From Dioscorea cayenensis subsp. rotundata (Eukaryota > Streptophyta > Magnoliopsida > Dioscoreales > Dioscoreaceae), in NCBI RefSeq assembly GCF_009730915.1, contig NC_052477.1, positions 10,555,688 through 10,619,687 of the forward strand: a DNA stretch of 64,000 bases, in the 5' to 3' direction. This document shows, one piece after another, positions 44,474 through 55,239 of the stretch. The notes under the pieces are model-generated. The model worked only from the letters and a program-made list of their open reading frames with translations, was not told the origin of the DNA and ran no database searches. Positions within the stretch are counted from its first letter, which is position 1. Each line of letters starts with the position of its first letter. The translations under genes and the position numbers were made by a program.

Positions 44474-46129
44474 TAATAAGTGTCTAAATGTACGTATTTC
44501 TATATATTTATTGCTCCCTTCTAGCATGTATTTTATTATAATTAATGCCCGTTATGCGCTTAATCGTATATTATTTGCTTTTGCGAGGCACGCGAGACGC
44601 CATGGAGGACACGGTAATATACAATTTGGGCGAAAAAGAGAAGAAAACCGGGTGTGATGCTTGTGAGCATATTCCTTGTAGCAAAGTAACGTGCTACGAG
44701 TGCTCGTAGCAGGTGACACATGTACGGACACCGTAGCTTCCAGCGTGGCACACGGAGAGTTTTTCAAGGCAGAAATCGAATCATGGCATCATGACCTCAA
44801 TCTTTGCCCTGGGTATAGAGCCCGGGACAATCAGCATGTACAGGAGGAGTTGATTGATTGAAGGCATCTTGGCTTAATGAGGTGCTCATTGAGCGGTGCA
44901 TGGATACTATTGAGTGCGCATATGAGGAGTTTTTCTTGCCTGAGCGAGTGTCGATGAGGGAGCTCAATGAGGTCCTCATTGAGCCAATGCTACCACCCTC
45001 GGGATTGATGGATCTTGGAGTAAATGAAGAGGGTTATAAAGAGCATCTTTGGGAAAAAGAAAAGGGGACTTTTGGGGAGGATTTTTGTGAGACATTTTTA
45101 GGGTTATTGGCAGCCACCACTTGGGAAGAAAGAGAAAAAGCGAAGATATTATATTCTTGAGGAGATTTTGGCTTGAAGCTTGGGAAGATCAAGGGTTTTA
45201 AATTCAAGGGGAAGCTTCATCATCAAGGGAGTTGAAGCATTCGGCACCTTTTGGGCTAGAAGAAGCATCATTCGGCCGGCATTCTTCCTCCTCTTCATCA
45301 TTCGGACTAGTGAGTGCCATTTATGCATTTACTTCTTACTTTTGTTGTGTTTGAGACATTTATTTGTGTGATGGCACACTAGACCCCCAAGGCCTCCGGA
45401 TGTAGGTGAACCTTGGGGGTTCATCATGTATTTTGGGTGCTTCACTTTTATTTGGAATGCATTGGTGTGATTTGTGGTTTAGCTCATGTTGTTTCATGCC
45501 TAGAACTATAATACGGAGAAATCCTTAGTTCTTACTTGAGTTGTACACGTGGAGCGTGACCGCTCACGTGTACTAGATCACTTTTTCAGAGCTAAAAGGG
45601 GAGATCCTTGACCAACATGCCAAGAAATTGGATGTTGGTTGCCCTCCGAACTCATGAGGATGAACTTAGGTTAAGTCGCGTCCTTGTTGCGCGATCTCCA
45701 TGTTCTTAACGCAATCGTAGGGAATTTGACTAAGGAGAAATCCTTGTCATCATTTGTATGGGATTAGGGTTTGACCTATCGAGAAATCGGGGTTGAACTA
45801 TTGTTGAGATCTGTCGGTCTAAATCACCCATGCCATCTATTCTTTTGCATCCATGCATCATGGTGAACCTCTCTTGGGAATCCTCATCCCGAGGCCTATT
45901 CTTATCATTATTGCTCTTGCGATTTCCTTCCTTATTGTGGGACTCGCTACTTTGTATTTTTTATTTATATTATTGCACGTATTAGAGTAACACCATGTTT
46001 CAATTGTAAGGTTAGAAATTAAGTGTTGGAGGAGTAATAGGAGCTCCTTAGCCCGGTGGAATACTACGACCCCTGTGTCACTCACAGGGTATTACTTGAT
46101 GATCCCGTATACTTGCCGGTAATCAATCA
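44474..46129 (+). mobile_element. Solo LTR, family D (A-related)
   Basis: It starts TAATAAGTGTCTAAATG and ends GGTAATCAATCA. A perfect TGTAT duplication flanks it (44469-44473, 46130-46134), and the gag reading resumes on the right side. The TATA box is at 45035-45040. U3 carries perfect palindromes: TGCTACGAG..CTCGTAGCA (44692-44711) and CTCAATGAGG.CCTCATTGAG (about 44960-44980). An open frame at 44858-45160 spans these and ends before the transcribed part; I do not call it a gene. Confidence 0.94.
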
Positions 46130-47716
46130 TGTATCTTCGGTGGAGAACATCGATTTTGTAGGTAATGGCATGAGACCTCAGGGAAACCCATATAGTAACA
46201 CCTACAATCCGGGTTGGAAGAATCATCCCAATTTCTCATGGAGCTATCAGGGTCCACCAAAGGCCATAGGGCCACCGGGTTTCCAACAAGCCCCGCATGT
46301 GGAAGAAAGCAGTCTTAGGTTTGGAAACCCGAGATGACTCGATTTGGACAAGACCTTGACTAGATTTGTACAATCGCAAATACAAGGTTTGAATAAGTTG
46401 AGGCCACACTTAGCAAACCCACACTACCTCTTTACAAAACCTTGAAAATCAGTGGGGCAGGTGCGAAGTCTCTCTACGAAAGGCCACATGGAAGCTTGCT
46501 TGGCAAATACGGAGACCAACCATAGAGAGCAAGTGAAGGCGATCACTTTGAGAAGTGGCCATGGCGTTGAAGGTAAGTTTCGAGGTGAGATGCCAAATGA
46601 ACACGCTACTCGGGAGTTATAGAGGTAGAGGAGGGAACAAGCAAAGAGAAGGAGTTGGCACCCCCCACCTTTCAAGCTAATAATCCCTTATCCTTCTAGA
46701 TTGAAGAATGCCCAAGGGGATGAATAGTACAAGAAGTTCTTGAGTTTGTTCAAAGCAACTCCACATCAATATTTCTTTTTGTTGAGGCATTGGCCCAAAT
46801 GCCTAAGTATCCGAGAGTTCTTGAAAGACTTATTGACCAACAAGAGGAAGTTGGAGGAGAGTGCTTCGGTGATTCTAGATGCTTCATGCTCGTCGGTGTT
46901 GCAAAGGAACATGGCGAATAAGAAGAAAGACCCGGGAAGCTTAATCATTCTGTGTAGCATTGGCAATATGGGTGAAGAAATGACATTGGCGGACTAAGAG
47001 GCCAGCATCAGCGTCATGACATACACCTTCTTCGAAAGTTTAGCTTAAGCGAGCCTAGGCCCACCCGGATGACTTTTGCAATTGGCGGATCGAACGGTGA
47101 GATATCCGAGGATATCATCGAAGATGTACTTGTCAAGGTGGACAAGTATATATTTCAGTAAACTTTTGTGGTGCTAGATGTCGATGAGGATGTAGATGTA
47201 CCCTTGATACTTGGGAGGCCGTTCTTGCGGACTTCTAAGGCATTGATTGACATGGACGACGGAGAGCTAACTTTGATAGTTGGAGATGACAAGCTCACCT
47301 ACCGCCTTGCTGAAGCCATGCGGCATTCTCTTGATTTTGATGACACTTTATATTTCTAGACACTACTGATGAGATTGTTGATGAATACATACAGAAAATG
47401 TTCAATCCGGACCTGTACTAGGGTTTGTTCGACCAAGAGGAGGATTATGAAGAAGTAATGATGCTTGGCTCAACAGAAGAAGTACCATCTACCCCGGGGA
47501 TCTTGAAGAAGGTACTCCGGAAAATGAAGAAGGCTAGAAGATGCCACCGGAATCGCTCCAAGGTCGATTGGAGACATCACTGCTGAACGAAGAAATTAGA
47601 TGACCCATTGCTAGGTGACACCAAGCTCGATAATACACCCTCTACCTTCAAAAGATTATGCTCATCATGCTTCCAAGTCATGGGTAAGAGAGCAACATTT
47701 ATCTATGAGCCCCCGT

Positions 47717-48736
47717 AAGTGTTTACATGAATAAATTGTTGAGTGTTGGTGTCTTGATTTTTTTTTTAGATGCTTGTGCTGCGATTTTACTTTAGGTTTT
47801 GAGGATTCATCGTGTGTTTTCATGTGTATTTGGCAAAGTTGGGTCATTTGAGCTTTATTTCATGTTTTCACTGGTAAAACTTGCATAATAGGGCAGGCTC
47901 TGAGTGTGTATACATGTTCAAAAATTTTCTGCAGAGCCTGCAGGTTTTTCTAAGGCATCCAGAGAAAACGCATGGGCGTGTGGAATTTCCGCACGCCCGT
48001 GGATCTGCATTGCGAGCTCATCCAGAAGAGGCACAAAGGCGTGGGCTGCCCCTGTGAACGACCATGTGAATATCGCACGCCCGTGGGTAATTGCACACGG
48101 GCGTGTGATTTCCTACAGAGTTTGGCAGATTTTCCCGAGAGCGCACAGGGACGTGAACTCACCCTTGTGGGCGACCTTGTAAACTTTGCACGGCCGTGGG
48201 AAATTTCCGCACGCCCGTGCGAATCTCTACAGAGGAGCTCTCTCCATCCCAAGAAGGCACAGTGGCGTGCACTTGCCCCTATGAGTTGGGTATGTGAATG
48301 TCCACGCCCGTGCGGAATTTCCGCACGCGCATGCGGAACACTTAGGAATTTTCTTGGATGTCTAGAGAAGGCACAGGGGCGTACGGCTGCCCCTATGGGT
48401 CGGGCGCATGGGCGTGGGTATTTTTCGCACGCTCGTGCGAGAGCGTTCAGAGTCAGTGGGTGTTTTTCTTAGGGCTGCGAGGGCGTGCAAAGCGTCCCCT
48501 GTCGCGGTTCTTTCTATGGGCGCCACGGGCATGGGTAATTTCCACACGCCCGTGTGGATGTATTGAACACCAAGAGGCGCGATGTCTTGTTAAAGAATAG
48601 CCGTTCCTCTTCTTCTTCACATCCTCTGTTCGTCTGAGAGAACTCTCACATCATTTCCTGGCCCCTTAGCACCAATTTGGTATGATTTTTACGAGGTTTT
48701 TCGGCCGAATCTAAATTCTCTCATCTCAACTCATCG
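47717..48736 (+). promoter_or_regulatory. Palindrome-rich, promoter-like region and leader upstream of ORF2 (B)
   Basis: From about 47965 to 48560 there are repeated palindromes, e.g. GGCGTGTGGAATTTCC / GCACGCCCGTG and CACAGGGGCGT / GCCCCT. They are followed by a TATA-like TTAAAGAA (about 48591), a pyrimidine-rich leader (48600-48735) and donor TCG/GTAAGA at 48737. It corresponds to 20133-21150. Confidence 0.5.
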
Positions 48737-49010
48737 GTAAGACTTATTCTTAATTTTCTTCGTCAATTCATGATTTTTTTTCGATGAATCTAGTTAATAA
48801 TGCTTCGTTTCTTAAATTAGAATGATTATTCATGTTTAGAACGGAGTTAGAAGTAATTGTATGTTATATTTTTTGATTTTTGAGGCACGGCCATGCGATT
48901 TTCACGCCCCATGGATCCACGCAGGCGTGCGGAAATTCTACAAGACCGTGAGGATTTCTACAGTATTTGTTAATTAACTTGTTTGATCGATTTCCTTTCA
49001 AATTTTGCAG
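48737..49010 (+). other. Putative leader intron before ORF2 (B)
   Basis: It runs from GTAAGA to TTTCAAATTTTGCAG, 274 bp, three bases before the ATG at 49014. The donor matches the plant consensus well, and the pyrimidine tract at the acceptor is clear. Confidence 0.55.
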
Positions 49011-49013
49011 ATT

Positions 49014-50212
49014 ATGGCATTTCGGTCGAAGAAGAAAGCTGATAAGCGGCCGTGTAAGCCATCTCCCGAACTCGAGAGTATGAGTTTTACCATTCCTGAG
49101 CATTAGGCGAGGTTGGAACAATTGTCTAGCCTCAGATTTGGCCAAACCAGAATCCCTGACGTTAGCAGACTCAGCGAGATTCAGTTAGCTGAGGCTATGG
49201 CAGACGAGATCGAAGGTATGCTTGTGGTTGGCAGCTGGGACCGTTTACTATAAATTAGGGACCCTTCCATCCGCACACTGACGCTTGAGGTGTTAGCCTC
49301 ATTTGAGTTCGATCGCACATACTCCAGTTTTGGCAACATTGGTACTATTCAGTTCAGAGCCCTCGGACAGCATCATAGCTTGAGTGTGACTCAGTTTGCG
49401 ATCTTGATGGAGTTATGTGATGTAGCTTATACTGAGACAGAGGAGTATGAGCAGCTGCCCATGGATTATCTTGGGAGTTTGACTCCGCAGCGTGCGTACA
49501 CCACATTATGTGGGCAGGGGCAGTATGAGCCCGGGGTTTCGAATGCCAGTTGCCTTTCTCGCCCTAGCTACAGATACATTCATGCTATTCTGAGTAGATC
49601 ACTGAGCGGGCAAGGTGACAGTACTGGTGTGCTTAGCCGACAGGAACTTTTATATCTATACTCGATGGTGCGGCGTACACCGATACACTTAGGGCATATC
49701 TTGGCAGAGTAAATACCACACCAGGGGCAGTATGCCAAATTTGGAGTGATTTTCTCAGGCCCCTATATCACGAGATTAGTCGTTAGCATGAGATTACTTG
49801 ATGTGATTAGAGGGGCTAAGAAGGTGACTATACCTACTCCGTTGGGCATGGAGACACTGAGATTGATGGGGATGGTACAGAGAGTTCGGACATGGGTTTA
49901 TGCCTTAGTTCTACCGACTCTATAGATAGCTGCGGATGAGGGTGATGAGGCTGGGGCATCTCAGCATGCTCCCGAGCCTCAGCCAGCAACGATGGAGACT
50001 GAGGCACCCCAAGTGGCAGAGGACGCGCCACCGTACGTATGTTTTCACCATCTTGAGCCCATAATCGCTTTGAGAGGCTCAAGAGTGCTTTAGGAGTGAT
50101 ACAGATAGACGTCATTGAGGCCCGAGCAGAGATTTCCGAGATCAGGGCCATGCAGGCTGCTTAGTACACAGAGTTCATGGCACATTTCGATGCATTACAG
50201 CAGTTCTTAGAT
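49014..50212 (+). pseudogene. ORF2 of B element, broken and fused to another gag
   Basis: The ATG opens MAFRSKKKADKRP, with a stop at about 49105. The longest stretch is 49290-49712: FRALGQHHSLSVTQF, DYLGSLTPQRAY, GQGDSTGVLSRQELLYLYSM. The motif GPYITRLV is at about 49760-49785. The C-terminal helical part continues to LQQFLDR at about 50210, where the sequence switches without a break into the gag domain of another element. Confidence 0.78.
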
Positions 50213-53025
50213 CGAAACGGTGTATCGGATGATGCTATCAGATTGAGGGCTTTCCGATTTTCTCTAAAAGGAAAAGCCAAGCAATGGCTTCATTCTTTGC
50301 CAAAAGCATCCATCATGACTTTTAATGAGATGGTCGTAGCTTTCCTTGCAAGATACTTTCCTCCAGGAAAGTCGGCGATTCTTCAAAATGAGATATCGTC
50401 ATTTGTGTAGATGAAATTGGAATAATTATTTGAGATATGGGAGCACTTCAAGGATCTTTTGCAGAGGTGCCCACAACATGGATTTCCCGAATGGATGATC
50501 ATTCAAACCTTCTATAATGGGTTGAATCCTAGTACAAGGCAAATACTAAATTCCGCCGTAGGAGGTACAATGGTGAGTAAGACCCCCGAAGAAGCCCGAC
50601 AGTTAGTGGAAGACACGTGACAAGATCCCCTTGCTTATATCCGCAGAGTGCAGGGCTTGTCGAGTAATAATCGGGTGAGGCGGGGGATCGAATCCACGAG
50701 GGAGTAGGGAGTGAAAATACTTAATTTGATTCTTAGCTATGTGGAATATCAATAGTAATAAGTGTGAAAATTGATTCAATTCTCAATAATAAAAACAACA
50801 AGTAGAAAGAGCAAAAAAAGTAAGAAGAGGGTAAGGCAATCGATAAAGAATGGGGTACTCGGATAATGCTTCACCTAGAATACTCGCTTCAAGTGCAAGA
50901 ACTCTCTATTATGCTTCCTAATCAATGCAATGGTGAGTCGTGGAAATTCTTGCATACATAGTCCCAAATCTAAGGTCAACTATGCCTAACTCTATACATG
51001 TCCCGGAGGAGAAATCGAACAATCTCAACACCTCGCACTCACATAGAGTTGCAATGAGCTCTAGGGATTCCAAGTGATAAATCTCTTCCTAAATCCTAAC
51101 TCTATACATGTCCCGGAGGAGAAATCGAACAATCTCAACACCTCGCACTCACATAGAGTTGCAATGAGCTCTAGGGATTCCAAGTGATAAATCTCTTCCT
51201 AAATATAGACCTAACCCTTTGAGTACAGGGCGGAAGGTCCTAGCCACAATTAAGCCCCTAGATACTAAGATCCTCTCAACGCTTCACTCCATTGCACAGC
51301 AACTAGGCCCCAGCGCGAGGTTCATCCCTTAGACCATTCACTCTATTATGGCCGCAAAGAACTCGAGGAACGGAGATAGAATCTATCACGCCGGAGGGAA
51401 AGTGGGACGCCCTGTACCTCTCGACTCACCCTCTCAACCCTCTCCAACCTAGCTTTGTCTAGCGCTAGTGGTATGTCACTCACTCACAAGGTTACCAACA
51501 AGAACTCTCAACCCCTAGTGTCACTCTGGGGGAGATGTTCATACAATCAAGCATTCAAGCTTGGAACTCACAATAAACATCAATTTATTGAAAGCATAAT
51601 AAAGAAGTTCAATGAAACGAATACATCCTAGGGTTCACAATCATCCAAGTACCCACTAGGGGTTTAGCTCTCCATGGAGCTTAGTACAATCAAAAGAAAT
51701 CGAATGTAAAAGCAATGAATCCATAAAGAAACCCCTCGATGGTCGTGTCAATGGTCTTGTGGAAAGTCCTCTACTCAGTCGTCCAAGGATTCCTTACGTC
51801 CGAGTATAGGATATGCCTCGATGGAAGCTCCCCTACCAACCTTCTTATTAATGGAATCATGATGTCGGAGCCGTAGAACCTCTCCAAAACCTTGGCCAAT
51901 ACCCCTTGAAACCCTAGCGAAGCCCCCTCTCAAAAGTTGGGGAAAAGATGGAGAAAAGAATGCCAAAAATCGGGCTGAATCGGCTTTAAATAGGAGTGGA
52001 ATCGGGCAACTCCACGGGCGTGGGCGGTACACAGCGCACGTGCAGCGAATTTCCACAGGCGTGGATAATTTCCACACGCTCGTGTGGATTCTCTGTTTCT
52101 CTGATTTCTCGGCCGGCTGTGAACAGTGTTACTACATTAATTGCTACGGTGAGTCCGCTCAGGTCTTCGACGATTAACTTCCCAATTCCATACTTTCATC
52201 GAGTAGCGTGTGACGGGCTGCGTTCATGTCGTGAATCACTTGCTTCTTCAATGATGTACATGTTGTCGAAGCTCTTGTTCTTATATGCATAGGTCGGAAT
52301 GCTCAGATGTGGATCGCCTTTGTGGCCCTCCACATAGAGTGTGCTCACTCGAATCGCGGAGGTTGGCACACATCTAGCATCTCACACCGACCTATGTCTT
52401 GCGTTTGAACCTTAGCAAGATCTCCTCTAAAATAGGTGCATTATGATCCACATTGGCCCATTTCCTTCATACTCGGCCTCACAACCCTACCTGCGTAAAA
52501 ATAACATAAAAACACACATATTAATGTAAAAAACTACGAAAAGTAATGCTCAACATAAGGAATGAACGCTTCACATTTATATCGCACAAGCACTTATCAA
52601 CATGGCCATGAATAGTTATCGGGTGGAATATTGGAAAAGAAAGTGTATCGGACTCCATGAAATAGATGCGTCACTTCTTTGGTGCCCAAAAGTGGAATCA
52701 TTGAGTAGAAGTTAGACCTTCTGACTTCTAATAGAGTGATGGTCGTGATTATTTGTACCAGATGTGGTGGAGGACATGCCCCCTCTGATTTCTCGATAGC
52801 CATTAGTGGTGCACCCTTTGTTAAGCAAGTTGATTATGTGGGTAATGCAATGAGAAACCAAGGCAATACTTATAGCAATACCTACAATTCGAGGTTGGAG
52901 GAACCACTCTAATTTCTCATGGAACAACCAAAGGGCAACAAAGGCCACCGCACCACCTGGGTTTTCAACAACAATAAGCCCCCAAACATGGAGAATCGAG
53001 TTTCAGGTTTTGAGACCAGGATGAC
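50213..53025 (+). pseudogene. gag fragment of a second element, interrupted by a reverse solo LTR
   Basis: It begins in the middle of the gag domain (NGVSDDAIRLRAF, GKAKQWLHSLPKAS, ARYFPPGKSA). It includes CPQHGFPEWMIIQTFYNGL (about 50469-50525) and breaks at 50617 for a B LTR. It resumes at 52600 (MAMNSY) with a knuckle that keeps the second Cys (CTRCGGGH) but has Phe for the last, then the YSNTYN region. It ends at 53025, where a B LTR begins. Confidence 0.8.
50618..52599 (-). mobile_element. Solo LTR, family B, reverse
   Basis: On the + strand it begins TGACAAGATCCCC and ends CACAAGCACTTATCA. It is flanked by ACACG (50613-50617) and ACATG (52600-52604), a 5-bp duplication with one change, in gag. 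It contains a tandem duplication of about 110 bp (50987-51096 and 51097-51206). Confidence 0.93.
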
Positions 53026-54635
53026 TGATAAGTGCTTGTGTGATATGAATACAAAGCATTCTTTCCTTATGTTGAGCATTACTTTTCACGGGTTTTACAC
53101 TAACATGTGTGCTTTTTATGTTACTTTGATACGGAGGTAGGGTTGTGAGGCCAGTATGAAGGAAAGAAGCCAATGTGGATCATAATGCACCGATTTTTGG
53201 AGGAAATCTTGCTAAGGTTCAACAGCGAACACATGGGTCGGTCGCGAGATGCTAGGGTGTGTGCCAACCTCCTCGTATTTGAGTTAGCACAACCATTTGA
53301 GGGGTGCAAGGGCAGTCACACTCAAGCATTCCGACCTTATACACATAGAGACAAGATCTCCACCAACCTTCCGTCATTAAAAAGCAAAGCGATCCACGAT
53401 GTGAACGTGTGCCCGTTTGCGTCACCTCGAAGAAAGTATGGACTCGAGAAATATTTTAGGCCAGGTACTGTAGCGGAACAATGTAGCGAAAGTACTGTAC
53501 CATTGCATCACTTCGTCATTCCTTAGGAAAAAGGTTGGTAGGGGAGCTTCCGTCGAGGCGTATCCTATACCGGACAAAGGAATCTTTGGACGACGGGTAG
53601 AGGACTTTCCGCAAGACCATCGACACGACTATCGAGGGGTTTCTCTCTGATTCATTGCTTTTTACATTCTATCTCTTTGATTGTACTTAGCTCCATGGAG
53701 AGCTAAACACCTAGTGGGTACTTGGGTATTTGTGAACCCTAGGATGTATTTGTTTCATTGAATCTCTTTATTATGCTTTCAATTAATTGATGTTTATTGT
53801 GAGTTCCAACCTTGAATGCTTGATTGTATGAACATTTCCCCTAGAGTGACACAAGGGTTGAGAGTTCTTGTTGGTAACCTTGTGAGTGAGTGACACACCA
53901 CGAGCGTTAGGCAAAGCTAGGTTGGAGAGGGTTGAGAGGGTGAGTTGAGAGGTACAGGAGCGTCCTCTTTCCTCTCTGACATGATAGATTCTACCTCCGT
54001 TTCTTATGTTCTTTGCGGCCATAATAGAGTGAATGGTCTAAGGGATGACCCTCCGCTGGGGCTTAGTTGCGCGTGCAGCGGAGTGAAGCATTGAGGTGAT
54101 CTTAGTATCTAGGGCTTAATTGTGGTTAGGGACCTTCCACCAAGACCAAAGGTTTAGGTCTATAATTAGGAAGAGATTTATCACTTGGAATCCCTAGAGC
54201 TCATTGCAACTCAATTCGAGTGTGAGGTTGAGAGGTTATTTAATCTCTACTCCGGGACATGTATAGAGTTAGGCATAGTTGACCTAAGATTTGGGACTAT
54301 GTATTTAAGGATTTCCACGACTCACCATTGCATTGATTTTGAAGCATAATAGAGGGTTCTTGCACTTGAAACGATTATCCTAGGCAGAGCATTATCCGAG
54401 TACCCCATCTTTATCGATTGCCTTACCTTCCTCTTTATTCTTACTATCTTACTTGTTGTTTTTACTTTTGAGAATTGAATCATTGTCACACTTATCACTA
54501 CTGATCTTCACATAGCTAAGAAGCAGATTAAGTGTTTTTATTCCCTATTCCTTATGGATTCGATACCCACTCATCCGGGATTATTACTTCGACAAACCCG
54601 TGCACTTGCGGGATATACGCAAGGGGACCTTGTCA
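53026..54635 (+). mobile_element. 5' LTR of a pol-bearing B element
   Basis: It starts TGATAAGTGCTTGTGTGATATG and ends GGGGACCTTGTCA, followed by a PBS. A deletion near 53525 removes the palindromes and the TATA region present in other B LTRs. It interrupts the gag fragment on its left. Confidence 0.92.
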
Positions 54636-54641
54636 AGATTT

Positions 54642-54657
54642 TGGCGCTGTTGCCGGA
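54642..54657 (+). other. Primer binding site (tRNA-Asp type), shortened
   Basis: TGGCGCTGTTGCCGGA lies six bases after the LTR. It matches the tRNA-Asp complement except for one substitution and lost G residues. Confidence 0.8.
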
Positions 54658-54783
54658 ATAGGCGTTTAGAGATACTTTGCACTTTGTTTTCTTTGCTATT
54701 TCACCATACATTCTATTTCATATCTTCTTATTCTATCATTTTTTTTTTTTTGACTTTTCCTTATTTCTTTTTTATTGCAGAAA

Positions 54784-55181
54784 ATGATTAATATGTTTGA
54801 GTCATTTGACACTATCATGAGAATAGTTGAAAACGTGGAGCAGAAAGTTCAAATAGTTGCATTGCATGACATACTGTGTTATTCTCATCATGAGCAGTAT
54901 ACAACTCAACAGCTAGTAGAAGAATCAGTTGAAGAGTACAACGCCAGGATTCAAGGGAAAATTATGAATTAGATAATTTGATAAAGCAGTTTGAGAGATC
55001 CACGTCAGTGTCAATGAGTGATCAGTTGGAGGAAAGTGTCGAAAGAATCCTTGCTCAGTTTGATTCTTCCTATGAAGATCAAAAGCAAGAACTCTTTTTA
55101 GTGGGAGTTGCTATTTCAAAAGCAGAAATATGTGGAATGGACACGCTTGATATACATGCGAGTGTAAAAAGAAATAGGTAG
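54784..55181 (+). pseudogene. Unrecognised coding stretch in place of gag
   Basis: Two in-phase-like frames, 54775-54972 (ATG at 54784) and 54978-55181, encode a glutamate-rich, probably helical protein (VENVEQKVQ, QLVEESVEEYNA, DQLEESVERILAQF). The leader before it matches gag leaders up to TTATTGCAG (54780) and then diverges completely; no gag or protease motif is seen. It leads into the reverse transcriptase remnant. I do not recognise the family. It may be the protease-to-RT linker of an autonomous Athila element, or foreign sequence. Confidence 0.5.
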
Positions 55182-55239
55182 CGGTGGAAGAAGAGGAGAA
55201 TAAACTATGAACATGAGGGAAATGATTTTGAGGAGATGG

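Larger units (their letters stand above)
43368..47716 (+). pseudogene. gag-protease of B element, heavily decayed, with a nested solo LTR
   Basis: The ATG at 43368 begins the B-type start (MTRGNPS). The gag domain (about 43560-44090) has many frameshifts. An imperfect tandem repeat (44115-44370) duplicates the segment around TNGMLGE. The knuckle CNGYGGGH lacks its second Cys (about 44410). After the D LTR (44474-46129) come a linker and a protease with the Asp codon kept but a stop right after (about 46990). ILGRPFLRTSKALIDMD is at about 47201-47250. The tail reaches YEPP at about 47705, after which the usual GRQP end is deleted. No pol is present. Confidence 0.82.

Noticed and set aside
44858..45160. 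100-codon open frame in the D solo LTR
   Set aside because: It lies across the U3 palindromes and the TATA box, and its apparent internal repeat (LNEVLIE) is simply the palindrome read twice. There is no sign of a real protein.
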